Shown: positions 9,431 through 20,283, counted from the first letter of the stretch. The stretch is DNA of 64,000 nucleotides from Vibrio salilacus (GCF_002811245.1 NZ_NIVQ01000013.1:29060-93059), one strand, 5' to 3'. Program-made: numbers and translations. Notes: generated by a model not told the origin, from the sequence alone.

Positions 9431-9601
9431 ATGGCAAAGAAAGGCGTACGTGAGAAAATTCGTCTAGTATCTTCTGCAGGTACTGGTCACTTCTACACGA
9501 CTGATAAGAACAAACGTAACATGCCAGGCAAATTTGAGATCAAGAAATTTGATCCTGTCGTTCGCCAGCACGTTATGTACAAAGAAGCTAAAATCAAGTA
9601 A
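9431..9601 (+). CDS. rpmG: 50S ribosomal protein L33
   Basis: A 56-residue ribosomal protein: [20 protein letters not shown] at the N-terminus, then [10 protein letters not shown], and KEAKIK at the end. It contains no cysteine pairs, so it is the zinc-independent form as in E. coli. AAGAGGAAATAG precedes the ATG. Second gene of the rpmBG operon, followed closely by a terminator. Confidence 0.97.
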
Positions 9602-9640
9602 TTGACTCTTCTTTGAACTTCCTTCGGGAAGCATGAATTG

Positions 9641-9676
9641 AAAACCCAACTATAGCGATATAGTTGGGTTTTTTAT
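9641..9676 (+). terminator. Terminator of rpmBG
   Basis: AAAACCCAACTATA and TATAGTTGGGTTTT form a long perfect stem with a 4-base loop and a T-rich 3' end. Confidence 0.95.
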
Positions 9677-9721
9677 TATCTGCAATTTATACTCGTTATA
9701 TCAAAGCTATAGGGAAGTGGT

Positions 9722-10207
9722 ATGCGAGTCTCACCAAAACGTCGTCGGCGCTGGAACAACATTCTTATCTTGGGCGTGATTGCATTTATCGCAGTGCTCA
9801 ACCTGCCGACACTGATCAAAACCTATCTCCTTGACGACACGCCTGTCGTGACAAGCACTTACCCCTTTTTGCTTAATCCATCGGCGCAATTACAAGCGTT
9901 GCACTTTAGCGATTGGTCTTTGGAAAAACTCGAAGGTGGCTGGCGTAGCTCTGTGACTAGTGCGATCCCAGCACAAGAGCTCGCACAACGTTGGCAAGAT
10001 TTGGTTGGAACGGAAGTCCCGGCGAATGATTTTGCCAATTTGAAAGCGCAATTAACAGAGCCGCAAACGATCGAGGTTTGGTATCTCGATCAGGAAGAGC
10101 CGCAAAGAGTCACTTACTATCAAACCCCACAGTTTTGGCTACTAAAAAATTGGCAAGACAAGTGGATAGCCATTTCGGTTGAACCTCGCTATCTTATGCC
10201 AGAGTAA
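9722..10207 (+). CDS. Conserved hypothetical membrane-anchored protein
   Basis: I do not recognise a named family. The 161-residue protein starts with a basic stretch (KRRRR) followed by one hydrophobic segment (about residues 13-32, [19 protein letters not shown]). The rest is a hydrophilic domain rich in Trp and Gln, so a single-pass inner-membrane protein with a periplasmic domain is likely. A gene in the same place, between rpmG and mutM, appears to be usual in Vibrio. It ends about 30 bases before mutM, so the two may be co-transcribed. Confidence 0.7.
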   Translation: MRVSPKRRRRWNNILILGVIAFIAVLNLPTLIKTYLLDDTPVVTSTYPFLLNPSAQLQALHFSDWSLEKLEGGWRSSVTSAIPAQELAQRWQDLVGTEVPANDFANLKAQLTEPQTIEVWYLDQEEPQRVTYYQTPQFWLLKNWQDKWIAISVEPRYLMPE

Positions 10208-10235
10208 TATTTGTAAGCCACACCTAGGAACAAGC

Positions 10236-11042
10236 ATGCCAGAATTACCTGAAGTGGAAGTGAGCAAAATGGGGATCTCGCCTCACTTAGTCGGTCAAAC
10301 CGTTGCTAAGCTGACCTTTCGTACTCCCAAGTTACGTTGGGATATTCCACAAGATTTAAAAAAAATGGAAGGGCAGGTGATTCGCAATATCAGTCGCCGA
10401 GCTAAGTACTTGCTGATTGAAACTGATGTAGGTAGTGCGATTGTTCATTTGGGGATGTCGGGTTCACTGCGCGTACTCGATGCAGAGATTGCGCCTGCCA
10501 AGCACGATCATGTCGATTTGAAACTGACCAATGGCAAAGTCTTGCGTTATAACGATCCAAGACGTTTCGGTGCCTGGCTATGGACTGAAGATGGCCATCA
10601 CGCCGCTCTGGGTGCAATGGGCCCAGAGCCGCTGACCGAGGCGTTCAGTGCTGATTACATGGCAGCCAAGGCGCAGGGTAAGCGTGTGGCGGTGAAGCAA
10701 TTTATTATGGACAACAAAGTGGTGGTCGGGGTGGGGAATATCTACGCCAACGAATCGCTATTTAGCGCCCGTATTCACCCAACTAGAGCGGCAGGAAGCC
10801 TCAAACGCCAAGAGTGGGTATTATTGGTAGATGAGATCAAGCAAGTGCTCGCCACCGCAATAAAACAAGGTGGCACCACTCTCAAAGACTTTGCTCAAGC
10901 GGATGGTAAGCCGGGTTACTTTGCGCAAGAACTACAAATGTACGGCAAAGCCGGGCAGCCTTGCCCAGATTGCGGTGAGCCTATCGAAGAACAAAAAATT
11001 GGCCAAAGGAACACGTTTTTTTGCGACCAGTGTCAGTTATAA
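10236..11042 (+). CDS. mutM: Formamidopyrimidine-DNA glycosylase
   Basis: A base-excision repair enzyme that removes 8-oxoguanine and formamidopyrimidines and cuts at the abasic site. The 268-residue product starts [10 protein letters not shown], exposing the catalytic Pro2-Glu3 after Met removal. Lys57 (RRAKYLL), the [10 protein letters not shown] block and the C-terminal zinc finger (CPDC ... CDQC) are intact. I chose the ATG at 10236, preceded by TAGGAA, over a start 19 codons upstream because Pro2 must follow the initiator. It is followed by an epimerase gene rather than directly by coaD. Confidence 0.96.
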   Translation: MPELPEVEVSKMGISPHLVGQTVAKLTFRTPKLRWDIPQDLKKMEGQVIRNISRRAKYLLIETDVGSAIVHLGMSGSLRVLDAEIAPAKHDHVDLKLTNGKVLRYNDPRRFGAWLWTEDGHHAALGAMGPEPLTEAFSADYMAAKAQGKRVAVKQFIMDNKVVVGVGNIYANESLFSARIHPTRAAGSLKRQEWVLLVDEIKQVLATAIKQGGTTLKDFAQADGKPGYFAQELQMYGKAGQPCPDCGEPIEEQKIGQRNTFFCDQCQL

Positions 11043-11133
11043 AAAACTGAACCAGGGTTAATTTTTAATGACTAGCTGTTTAGGGGACTAGTCGTTACAA
11101 TTTGTGTAATTATCTAGAGTCGAGAGTGACAAA

Positions 11134-12138
11134 ATGAAGTATTTAGTATCGGGCGCAGCTGGTTTTATTGGCTCAGCGGTCACTGAGCGTTTGTGCGCCG
11201 CTGGGCACACAGTTGTGGGTATTGATAACCTCAATGATTACTATGATGTTTCGCTAAAAGAAGCGCGACTCAAGCGAATTGCACATGACAACTTTACCTT
11301 TATCAAGCTGGATTTGGCAGACAGAGAGGGCATCGCGTCACTGTTTGCTGAGCAAGGGTTTGACCGTGTAATTCACCTAGCGGCTCAAGCGGGCGTACGT
11401 TACTCAATTGATAACCCAATGGCGTATGCCGATAGCAACCTTGTTGGTCACTTAGCTATTCTTGAAGGCTGTCGCCATAATAAGGTTGAACACCTCGTTT
11501 ATGCTTCATCGAGCTCCGTTTATGGCCTCAATCAGAAAATGCCATTCCATACGCAAGACAGTGTCGATCATCCCATCTCTCTGTATGCAGCGACGAAAAA
11601 GTCCAATGAGTTGATGGCACATACCTATTCGCACTTGTATGGTATTCCGACCACAGGCTTAAGATTCTTTACTGTGTATGGGCCGTGGAGCAGGCCGGAT
11701 ATGGCGATGTTCAAATTCGCAAACTTGATTGTTGCGGGTAAAGAGATCGACATTTACAACAATGGCGACATGATGCGCGACTTTACTTACATTGATGACA
11801 TTGTTGAGGGGATTATCCGAGTTCAGGACACGATTCCTACTAAACAGCCTGAATGGACAGTAGAGAGTGGTTCACCAGCAACTAGCTCTGCACCATACCG
11901 TGTGTTTAACATTGGCCATGGCAGCCCAGTGAAGCTGATGGATTATGTTGAAGCGCTTGAAGAAGCACTTGGCATTGAGGCGAAGAAGAACTTTATGCCC
12001 ATGCAGCCTGGTGATGTGTACGCTACCTATGCTGATACCGAAGACTTATTTGACGCGGTCGGCTACAAGCCGCAAGTGAAGATTGAGCAAGGTGCCAAGG
12101 CATTTGCTGATTGGTACAAGGAATACTTCGGTATTTAA
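11134..12138 (+). CDS. UDP-glucuronate 4-epimerase (extended SDR)
   Basis: A 334-residue NAD-dependent epimerase of the CapI/LpsL type, which interconverts UDP-glucuronate and UDP-galacturonate. It has the Rossmann motif GAAGFIG (residues 7-13), HLAAQAGVRYS, the SSSSVYG serine and the catalytic YAATK. It also has the family marker RFFTVYGPWSRPDMA. UDP-glucuronate can come from ugd at 28468. Galacturonic acid in the LPS core or surface glycan is the likely use. Its position between mutM and coaD, transcribed towards coaD and followed by paired repeats, suggests an insertion into an older mutM-coaD neighbourhood. Confidence 0.85.
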   Translation: MKYLVSGAAGFIGSAVTERLCAAGHTVVGIDNLNDYYDVSLKEARLKRIAHDNFTFIKLDLADREGIASLFAEQGFDRVIHLAAQAGVRYSIDNPMAYADSNLVGHLAILEGCRHNKVEHLVYASSSSVYGLNQKMPFHTQDSVDHPISLYAATKKSNELMAHTYSHLYGIPTTGLRFFTVYGPWSRPDMAMFKFANLIVAGKEIDIYNNGDMMRDFTYIDDIVEGIIRVQDTIPTKQPEWTVESGSPATSSAPYRVFNIGHGSPVKLMDYVEALEEALGIEAKKNFMPMQPGDVYATYADTEDLFDAVGYKPQVKIEQGAKAFADWYKEYFGI

Positions 12139-12151
12139 TCGGCTAGGGTAC

Positions 12152-12192
12152 CGTCATCCTGAACAGCGAGGCACGAGCGTGATTCAGGATCT
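12152..12192 (+). repeat. Vibrio-like extragenic palindrome, copy A
   Basis: About 41 bases. ATCCTGAA and TTCAGGAT pair as a stem around the core CAGCGAGGCACGAGCGTGA. Related copies lie at 12215, 29664 and 60375. Confidence 0.75.
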
Positions 12193-12214
12193 AATTGGTT
12201 AGTACGCCAGCCTC

Positions 12215-12253
12215 AGATTCCGTATAGCTCGTTCCTCACTTACGGAATGATGA
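12215..12253 (-). repeat. Vibrio-like extragenic palindrome, copy B (inverted)
   Basis: Opposite orientation to copy A, 22 bases away. ATTCCGTA and TACGGAAT form a perfect 8-bp stem, and the loop, read on the minus strand, has GTGAGGAACGAGC, close to the copy A core. The two copies face each other between the epimerase and coaD. Confidence 0.7.
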
Positions 12254-12288
12254 TTCAAAAACCTAGGAGCTCGCTTCTAGAAACTGAC

Positions 12289-13829
<1,541 letters not shown>

Positions 13830-13838
13830 AGGGAGCGA

Positions 13839-14621
13839 TTATTTCGAGCCTTGCTGGTTCTTCATATACTCTCTCAACCATAGATCGGCGTATCGAGTAA
13901 AGGTGGTATTGGCACTTAATAGCGCGAGCAATAGCCCATGCCGGCCATCCAAGAATCCGCGCTTGAGAATATACATCTTAACGAAGCGGAAAAAGCCGTG
14001 CGCAATTGCACCGCCGAGGGTGACTCGCTTTTTCCCTTCACGTTGGTCAGCCCATGCTTTCATATATTGCTGGGTTTTACTGACGTAATTGGGCATCGAA
14101 TCGATAGTATAGTGGAACAGATCCCCTTCAAGCTGTCGTACCTTGAAACCTGCTGGAATCACCACGGACTCATGGACCAAGGCATCATTGTATTGCGTCG
14201 CAAGGCGAGGGTATAAACGAGTGACACGGTCAGGGTACCAACCAGAATGACGAATAAACTTACCGAAAGCTTCGGTTAAGCGATTGATTTGATATACGGA
14301 TTTTCCATCATCGTGATTTACGGCATGGATAATCGCTTGTTTCAATTCTGCAGATACTTCTTCGTCAGAATCCAATGGTAATACCCAGTCGCTGGTCATG
14401 TAGCTTTGGGCTTTTTGACGTTGAGGGCCAAATCCCAGCCAATCTTGGTGGTATACCTTGTCGGTATATTTTTGGGCGATGGCTAAAGTGTTATCTGTAC
14501 TTCCAGAGTCGAGTATGACGAGCTCATTCACCCAGCCAGAGACAGAAGACAATGTCTTCTCGAGATGTTGCTCTGCATTTTTGACGATCATTAGAACGCC
14601 AATGCTTCTTGAGGTAGTCAT
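13839..14621 (-). CDS. Glycosyltransferase family 2, WaaE/KdtX-like
   Basis: A 260-residue GT-A fold enzyme similar to WaaE/KdtX, which adds beta-1,4-glucose to heptose I of the inner core in several enterobacteria. It has IGVLMIVKNAEQHLEKTLSS at the N-terminus, LDSGSTDNT and the DxD-like LPLDSDEEV. The ring of residues after RHSGWYPDRVTRLYPR is typical of this subgroup. It overlaps the upstream heptosyltransferase by 4 bases (ATGA), showing translational coupling. The glucosyl assignment is inference from similarity. Confidence 0.85.
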   Translation of the reverse strand: MTTSRSIGVLMIVKNAEQHLEKTLSSVSGWVNELVILDSGSTDNTLAIAQKYTDKVYHQDWLGFGPQRQKAQSYMTSDWVLPLDSDEEVSAELKQAIIHAVNHDDGKSVYQINRLTEAFGKFIRHSGWYPDRVTRLYPRLATQYNDALVHESVVIPAGFKVRQLEGDLFHYTIDSMPNYVSKTQQYMKAWADQREGKKRVTLGGAIAHGFFRFVKMYILKRGFLDGRHGLLLALLSANTTFTRYADLWLREYMKNQQGSK

Positions 14622-15664
14622 GTTAGCGGTTGCTCATGGTTTGAATTCAGAACCTTATCCAGTGATTTAATGACAGACTGAACCGTGATGTTTTCCATCA
14701 GTGTATCACCTTTCGCGCGAGCACCCCATGAGCCTGATTTATCTTGCTGTTGGATGCACGTGTCATAACAGCTCACTACATAGGCTTGACTATTGTATGG
14801 GCCAGTTCGCTTCGGGTTACTGTGTGCGTATAAACCGATCACAGGTGTACCTTGTGTAGTGGCAATGTGTGCAGGGCCTGAATCTGGCGCAATGACGACT
14901 TGGGCCTGGGCTAGAACAGCGGTCAACTGCTTGAGGCTGGTTTGGCCGATCAGGTTAGTGATTTTGGTTTTAGAGTGATGTTGTATAGTTTCGCCAAGCG
15001 TGCGCTCGCGTTGACTTGGCGAGCCGCATAACACAACGTCCATACCGAGGCTGGCCGCATAGTCTGCTACTTCAGCGTAGCGCTCGACGAGCCAGTTTCG
15101 CTCATCCTTGCTTGCCGCTGGGCATATCACCAAGGTGCGCTCACGGATTTTCCCGCTAGCGAAAGCTCTATCTTGCTCACTCAGAGGAATGTTCCAGCTT
15201 GGTTTGCCCATAGGGACTCCTAGATAGCGAGCAAACTCCGCGAAATTATCTAATACGTGAAATGCCTCAGTATCAGGCAAATGGCGATTGGTAAACAGGT
15301 ATTGCCCTTCGCGGCTGCGATTGCGACTAAAGCCGACACGATAATGCGCTTTTATCCCCAAAGAGAGCATACTTGCTCTCAGTGCGGCTTGCATATGCAG
15401 TAGCACATCAAATCGAGTCTCGGCTAACTGCTTCCATACGTTACGCATCCCTTGCAAGCCCTGCTTCTTATCAAACACAATCACGTTAATGTTAGGTAAG
15501 TCATTGATCAGTTGCGCTTCGACCTTACCGACCACCCAAGTGATTTTTGTGCTTGGCCAGTGCTGCTGGATAGCTTGCACGACAGAGATAGCATGGCAAA
15601 CATCACCGATTGCAGAGAGGCGCAGCACACACAAATTTTTTGGAGCAGCAGTAAATAGAGCCAT
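14618..15664 (-). CDS. Glycosyltransferase family 9 (heptosyltransferase-like)
   Basis: A 348-residue GT9 protein. It begins NLCVLRLSAIGDVCHAISVV and has the C-terminal GT9 motif APDSGPAHIATTQGTPVIGLYA. These are the signatures of ADP-heptose:LPS transferases. WaaF is a separate gene at 19243, so this is a heptosyltransferase I or a third, outer heptosyltransferase. It is the first gene of the run coaD-GT4-GT2-GT9 read on the minus strand, and diverges from kdkA across a 105-base gap that should hold promoters for both. Confidence 0.85.
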   Translation of the reverse strand: MALFTAAPKNLCVLRLSAIGDVCHAISVVQAIQQHWPSTKITWVVGKVEAQLINDLPNINVIVFDKKQGLQGMRNVWKQLAETRFDVLLHMQAALRASMLSLGIKAHYRVGFSRNRSREGQYLFTNRHLPDTEAFHVLDNFAEFARYLGVPMGKPSWNIPLSEQDRAFASGKIRERTLVICPAASKDERNWLVERYAEVADYAASLGMDVVLCGSPSQRERTLGETIQHHSKTKITNLIGQTSLKQLTAVLAQAQVVIAPDSGPAHIATTQGTPVIGLYAHSNPKRTGPYNSQAYVVSCYDTCIQQQDKSGSWGARAKGDTLMENITVQSVIKSLDKVLNSNHEQPLT

Positions 15665-15769
15665 AGAGGGTCCAAGTGTAGATTAACTAAGCTGAATTAT
15701 GCAGATAGGGCGAATGAATGTAAAATATTGCCTCCACTCAATTCACCGCATTGAATAGGCCAAACAACA

Positions 15770-16480
15770 ATGATCAAGCAGTACAAGCAAGGAAATCAGG
15801 TAATATGGTACGACGGCAGTTTAATTGACCAGCCGAGCGAATTGCTGTTTGACCCGAGTTATTGGCAACAGCAACAGCGGGTGTTGGGCAGTGCCCAAGG
15901 TCGCGGTACCACTTGGTTCGTTGATATGGGGCAATGTCATGCTGCATTGCGTCACTACCGGCGTGGAGGTTTGTTTGGCAAGCTGGTGGAAGATAAATAT
16001 CTGTTTACTGGTTGGGATCAAACCCGAGCCTATCAAGAGTTGATGCTCCTTGACCAGTTAAAGCAAGCTGGCGTCAACGTGCCTAAACCGATTGCGGCAA
16101 AGGTTGAAAAGTCAGGGTTAACCTACACAGCGGATCTGTTGATTGAGAAGATTGCGGACGCGCAAGACTTGGTCGCCATTCTTAAACAAGGCAAGCTAAG
16201 TGAGCAGGCGTATTATCAAATCGGTGAGATGATAGGAAAGATGCACCAGCAGCAGGTCAATCATACTGACCTCAATATTCACAATATCTTGCTTGATAGT
16301 GACCAAGCGGTTTGGATTATCGATTTTGATAAATGTCGCAAAGAAGCGGGTGAGCATTGGAAGAAAAAAAACTTGGGGCGATTGAAGCGCTCTTTCGCCA
16401 AAGAGTGCCAGCGCTTTGCAATTCATTGGTCTGAGAATGATTGGTTACCATTGCAACAAGGTTATAGCGACCAATTCTAA
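15770..16480 (+). CDS. kdkA: 3-deoxy-D-manno-octulosonate kinase
   Basis: A 236-residue KdkA, which phosphorylates the 4-position of the single Kdo of the inner core in Haemophilus and Vibrio. The protein-kinase-like core shows the catalytic loop NHTDLNIHNILLD near residue 165 and the metal-binding IIDFDKCR. The N-terminal RGTTWFVDMGQCHAALRHYRRGGL is the family signature. It is divergent from the heptosyltransferase gene and fits the WaaA and WaaF of the same locus. Kdo phosphate is a feature of Vibrio LPS, which supports the call. Confidence 0.92.
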   Translation: MIKQYKQGNQVIWYDGSLIDQPSELLFDPSYWQQQQRVLGSAQGRGTTWFVDMGQCHAALRHYRRGGLFGKLVEDKYLFTGWDQTRAYQELMLLDQLKQAGVNVPKPIAAKVEKSGLTYTADLLIEKIADAQDLVAILKQGKLSEQAYYQIGEMIGKMHQQQVNHTDLNIHNILLDSDQAVWIIDFDKCRKEAGEHWKKKNLGRLKRSFAKECQRFAIHWSENDWLPLQQGYSDQF

Positions 16481-16520
16481 GTATTTAAATAACGAATAGT
16501 ATGAGTTCGAGGGATTCTGT

Positions 16521-17009
16521 GTGAAATCAATATTACAAATCATAAGGTTAAGTCTTTCAATGCTGTTTACGGGTGATCCTAGTAAGCTATTAGAAAAGCG
16601 AATTATTTTGATGAGACTGTATCGAAGCATTAACTTAGACTGGTTTGCAAGAAAGGTTCAGAGACAAATATATCGAAAGCACCACTGTGATATATCTAGA
16701 AAGGCTCAAATTGGGCATGGTTTTTCTGTCGGGCATGCTGTTAGCATCGTTATTGGTGGCGAAGCTGTGATTGGTGATAATGTTATAATATTTCAAAATG
16801 TGACCTTAGGCGGTCCTCACAAAGATAGAACAGGAATGCCAACCATTGGAAATAACGTAATTATCTATTCAGGTGCAGTTGCGGTGGGAGATATTACTAT
16901 CGGCGACAACGTTATGATAGGTGCAAACGCAGTTGTGACCAAAGACGTACCTGCCGATACAGTCGTTGTTGGGCACAACCGGTTTGTTCAAAAGAGTAGC
17001 ATGCGTTGA
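16521..17009 (+). CDS. Hexapeptide-repeat acetyltransferase, CysE-like
   Basis: A 162-residue protein starting at GTG (16521) with GAGGG upstream. Its second half is a left-handed beta-helix of hexapeptide repeats (IGHGFSVGHAVSIVIGG, IGDNVIIFQNVTLGG, IGNNVIIYSGAVAVGD, IGDNVMIGANAVVTKD), as in serine O-acetyltransferases. It lacks their long N-terminal helical domain. Among core genes, a sugar O-acetyltransferase decorating LPS is more likely than a cysteine-synthesis enzyme; that is inference. It follows kdkA by 40 bases on the same strand. Confidence 0.75.
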   Translation: MKSILQIIRLSLSMLFTGDPSKLLEKRIILMRLYRSINLDWFARKVQRQIYRKHHCDISRKAQIGHGFSVGHAVSIVIGGEAVIGDNVIIFQNVTLGGPHKDRTGMPTIGNNVIIYSGAVAVGDITIGDNVMIGANAVVTKDVPADTVVVGHNRFVQKSSMR

Positions 17010-17018
17010 GAGCATAGG

Positions 17019-17043
17019 AAGTCGCTTAGTAATGAGGCGACTT
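17019..17043. terminator. Hairpin between convergent genes
   Basis: AAGTCGC and GCGACTT form a 7-bp stem between the acetyltransferase stop and the stop of the opposing GT25 gene. No T-tract follows on either strand, so it is at best a weak bidirectional terminator. Confidence 0.35.
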
Positions 17044-17053
17044 GTTCAAGCTA

Positions 17054-17800
17054 TTACTCAGTGTAATAAGGGACGTTCTTAAAGCAATTAATGTTTCGTT
17101 GTCTTAGATTGCATAAGATGTACTTTTTGTATCTATCTCTAAACCAAGCGCGTATGGCGGGTGTGTATCCTCGCTGTTTATTACTGATCCCACTACTAAA
17201 TAATCCATTTTTACTTCCCTGCTTTACTAAAGTAGGGTGAGACCAAAACAAATTGAATTTTAAATCATGGCGATGTTCGTTGTACCAATGATCGGCGGTA
17301 TAGATCTGAGGTGTGCTCTCAATGAACTTGACGGCTTTCTTGGCAAACTCTAAGTCGTAAATTAAGCCACCAGTGAGTTTGTTTTTATTACATAAATAGA
17401 GGTGCTTGCCTTTTTTTCTAACGGTTATTGGGACTTGGCTAGAAGCTTCTTCAATATTAACAACATAGTTACGCTCGTTTTCTAGCTCTGCTAGGATTGG
17501 CTGAAGATCGCGGGTAAATGAACTTGGTAGAATGACATCATCTTCTAGCACGAGCACCGAGGGAATTTGGCGCTGCACTACTTCTTTCATAACTAGATAA
17601 TGTTTATAAAAGCATGACTTAGCTGGAAGAGATAAGCTTCCTGCGAAAAACTTATTTCTTATCTCTTCTGTCAGGTCATTTATATCACCGCGTAGCATGA
17701 ACTCGTATTGATGCAAACCGACACTTGGTAAATGGTTGTCTATGTGCTGGCGTCGTTCTTCGTAGCCTTTACTTACATGAATAATAAACGTTTTCAACAT
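17054..17800 (-). CDS. Glycosyltransferase family 25
   Basis: A 248-residue GT25 protein of the type that adds galactose or similar sugars to LPS/LOS outer core. It shows FIIHVSKGYEERRQHID at the N-terminus, the DxD-like VLEDDVILP near residue 90, and the late GGLIYDLEFAKKAV. I start it at the ATG at 17800, with AAGGAA 7 bases upstream, rather than six codons earlier. It has its own transcription unit downstream of waaA, separated by a 181-base gap with a possible promoter. Confidence 0.85.
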   Translation of the reverse strand: MLKTFIIHVSKGYEERRQHIDNHLPSVGLHQYEFMLRGDINDLTEEIRNKFFAGSLSLPAKSCFYKHYLVMKEVVQRQIPSVLVLEDDVILPSSFTRDLQPILAELENERNYVVNIEEASSQVPITVRKKGKHLYLCNKNKLTGGLIYDLEFAKKAVKFIESTPQIYTADHWYNEHRHDLKFNLFWSHPTLVKQGSKNGLFSSGISNKQRGYTPAIRAWFRDRYKKYILCNLRQRNINCFKNVPYYTE

Positions 17801-17861
17801 ACGGCAGTTCCTTGACAACTCATCGCTTTTTTATCTTTTTGATATTTTCCTCAAGCGTGAA

Positions 17862-17889
17862 TATCTAATATATCGAACCAATTTTGCAA
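17862..17889 (-). promoter_or_regulatory. Possible promoter of the GT25 gene
   Basis: On the minus strand TTGCAA and TAGATA are 16 bases apart, about 60 bases before the start. The match is modest. Confidence 0.3.
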
Positions 17890-17981
17890 AAGTTTAGTGC
17901 AAAAACATGAACTAGCTAGGTTCTATAGGACTAGAAGGGCTACTTACGGAATGCTTTTAGTAAGGAGCTGTTTCGAGATGG

Positions 17982-19241
17982 CTACATCACCAACTCTATG
18001 GTCTTTGCTAATGCGCCTTGATTATCTTTAACTACGGAATGCGCACATTTCCCCATTTGTTGCGCTAGCTCTGGAGAGTCGAATAGTTTGACAAGTTGTT
18101 GATGGATTTCGGATGCGTCATCACAAAGTATAACAGCGTTATTCTTCAGTAGTGTTTGAGTTATCTCAGAAAAGTTATAGTAGCAGGGCCCGTTCAGCAG
18201 AGGCTTAGCAAGCGCGGCAGGTTCAAGTAGGTTATGTCCCCCCACTTTTTCTCCAACAAGACTACCTCCCATAAAACAGATATCTGCAGCACCAAGCATG
18301 ACGAGCATTTCTCCCATCGTATCACCAATATAGACTTGGCTATGCTCGAATTCCTGCCTTTCTGACGTACGCCTGTGAGTCATAAACCCCTTGGCTGTAC
18401 ATAAACTGGCTACATCGTTGAACCGCTCAGGATGCCTTGGAACTAAAATAAGCAGCGAGTTTGGATAAGACTTAAGGAGAGACTGATGCGCCTCTAGAAC
18501 AATCTCATCTTCACCTTGATGCGTACTTGCGGCAATCCAAACTGGACGGTTTTCACCGAGTTGGGCGCGCAGGAATTTACTGGCTTGAACTTGCTCTTCG
18601 GTGACTTGAATATCAAACTTCACCGATCCAGTCACATGCACTTTCTTTGGGTTCAGTCCTAAACGAATAAAACGCTCAGCATCGCTTTGGTATTGGCATA
18701 ACACCTGAGTCAGATTCTGCGCTAGCAAGTTAAACACGGATTGAAATTTTTGATAGCGCCGACAGGATCGTTCAGATAATCGAGCATTAATCACAGTGAT
18801 CGGAATGCCCGCTTTGGCTACAGTATGCAAGGTATTAGGCCACAGTTCGGTCTCGACGATTAGCATTTGTGATGGGTTTATCGTTTTTAAAAAGCCTCGC
18901 ACGCACCAAGTAAAGTCGAGTGGCATATAACGATGGGTGACTAAATCGCCTAATTTGGCAATTTGCTCTGCACCAGTGCTGGTTGTGGTAGTAACGACAA
19001 TCGGCAGATCAGGGTGGCGAGCTTTGAGCTCTCGAATAATCGGCGTGACCGCTATCGATTCACCGACAGATACCGAGTGAATCCAGAGCGGATTGGTAGC
19101 ATCCACTTTTGGCGTTATACCCCAGTGCTCTCTCCAACGTTGTCCAAATGACGGTTTACCCGGTTTCTTTTGGTAGAGAGAGACAAGCAAAAATGGCGCG
19201 GCTAATGCAAGCAAAGCCGAATAAATCCAGCGAATCCACAT
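17982..19241 (-). CDS. waaA: Kdo transferase
   Basis: It transfers Kdo from CMP-Kdo to lipid IVA, the first step of core assembly, as an inner-membrane protein. The 419 residues open with a membrane anchor (about residues 4-24) and continue with WIHSVSVGESIAVTPIIREL, VVTTTTSTGAEQ and the E-T-E-LWPN motif. The C-terminal part has GGSLVGEKVGGHNLLEPAA. The neighbouring kdkA implies that only one Kdo is retained, as in V. cholerae and Haemophilus. The start lies 1 base after the waaF stop, so the two are translationally coupled. Confidence 0.95.
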   Translation of the reverse strand: MWIRWIYSALLALAAPFLLVSLYQKKPGKPSFGQRWREHWGITPKVDATNPLWIHSVSVGESIAVTPIIRELKARHPDLPIVVTTTTSTGAEQIAKLGDLVTHRYMPLDFTWCVRGFLKTINPSQMLIVETELWPNTLHTVAKAGIPITVINARLSERSCRRYQKFQSVFNLLAQNLTQVLCQYQSDAERFIRLGLNPKKVHVTGSVKFDIQVTEEQVQASKFLRAQLGENRPVWIAASTHQGEDEIVLEAHQSLLKSYPNSLLILVPRHPERFNDVASLCTAKGFMTHRRTSERQEFEHSQVYIGDTMGEMLVMLGAADICFMGGSLVGEKVGGHNLLEPAALAKPLLNGPCYYNFSEITQTLLKNNAVILCDDASEIHQQLVKLFDSPELAQQMGKCAHSVVKDNQGALAKTIELVM

Positions 19242-19242
19242 C

Positions 19243-20277
19243 TTATTGTAGCTCCTGAATCGCTTGCAGTACCTGCTTTGGAGGCAGTTCTTTGAGGCAC
19301 TTTAGGTGGTCATATGGGCATTCGCGTTTAAAGCAAGGCCGACACTCTATATCGGTATGCACGACTTTACTATTCTTTGCCAGTGGTGGCGTGTAGTGAT
19401 CTGAAGTGGAACCATATACACCAACCACATTACAGCCAGCGGCACTCGCCACATGCATTAGGCCAGAATCATTGCTTACTACCGTTTGACAGCAAGCCAG
19501 CAAATCGACCGCTTCAATCAAACTGGTCTCTCCGGCTAAATCGACAACATGCTCTCGAAGTGGCTGTGGAATATGCTCAATGATCTGTTGCGTGGTGTCG
19601 CGGTCTTTAGCAGAACCGAACAACCAGACTTGTGCGCCTTGCTCGATTTGCGACTCTGCTACCTTTGCATAGTGCTCGGTTGGCCACTGCTTAGCAGGAC
19701 CAAACTCTGCCCCCGGGCATAAGCCAACAATAGGCCTAAGGGTTGAAAGCTCAAACTTATCTAACGCCGCTTGCTGTGCTTGTGGCTCAATATGCAGCTT
19801 CGGTTTGGGTAGAGCCTGCAAACCACCAAGCACTGCTGAACCTGTCATCTCAGCCTTTGGGTGCGCTAATGCTACGTAGCGCTCAATCATAAATTGAAAG
19901 GCTTTTTTGTTGAGCCGGATGTCATTAAGCAGAGCGTAACGCATTTCCCCTTTCCAGCCGGTACGAACTGGAATATCGGCAAACCAAGGAATTAACGCTG
20001 ACTTGGCTGAGTTGGGCAGGATAAAGGCTTGTTCATATTGGTCACGTAACGACTTCCCAAGTTTACGACGTGCCATGAACTGGAAGTCACCATGACCGAA
20101 TGGAAGAGCCAGCGCCTGATTGACCTCTGGCATACGCTCAAGAATTGGCCGACACCATGCCGGTGCCATCACATCAATCAACGCATCAGGATGCTGCTGC
20201 TTAATGGTGGTGTATAAGGTTTGCGACATCACCATATCGCCGACCCAAGAGGGGCCTATGACTAAGATTCGCTTCAT
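19243..20277 (-). CDS. waaF: ADP-heptose:LPS heptosyltransferase II
   Basis: A 344-residue GT9 enzyme that adds the second heptose to the inner core. It begins MKRILVIGPSWVGDMVMSQT, the characteristic WaaF start, followed by DVMAPAWCRPILERMPEV and the GT9 motif VSNDSGLMHVASAAGCNVVG. The cysteine-rich C-terminus is also typical of WaaF. It lies between the nucleotidyltransferase gene (6 bases upstream) and waaA (1 base downstream). Substrate ADP-heptose is completed by HldD, encoded at 29712. Confidence 0.94.
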   Translation of the reverse strand: MKRILVIGPSWVGDMVMSQTLYTTIKQQHPDALIDVMAPAWCRPILERMPEVNQALALPFGHGDFQFMARRKLGKSLRDQYEQAFILPNSAKSALIPWFADIPVRTGWKGEMRYALLNDIRLNKKAFQFMIERYVALAHPKAEMTGSAVLGGLQALPKPKLHIEPQAQQAALDKFELSTLRPIVGLCPGAEFGPAKQWPTEHYAKVAESQIEQGAQVWLFGSAKDRDTTQQIIEHIPQPLREHVVDLAGETSLIEAVDLLACCQTVVSNDSGLMHVASAAGCNVVGVYGSTSDHYTPPLAKNSKVVHTDIECRPCFKRECPYDHLKCLKELPPKQVLQAIQELQ

Positions 20278-20283
20278 CCTGTG

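Noticed and set aside
11068..11095. GACTAG/CTAGTC hairpin after mutM
   Set aside because: Stem of only 6 bp, 12-base loop and no T-tract; not a convincing terminator.
16521..17009. Annotation as true serine O-acetyltransferase (cysE)
   Set aside because: Too short and lacking the N-terminal helical domain; the core-locus context favours a different acetyl acceptor.
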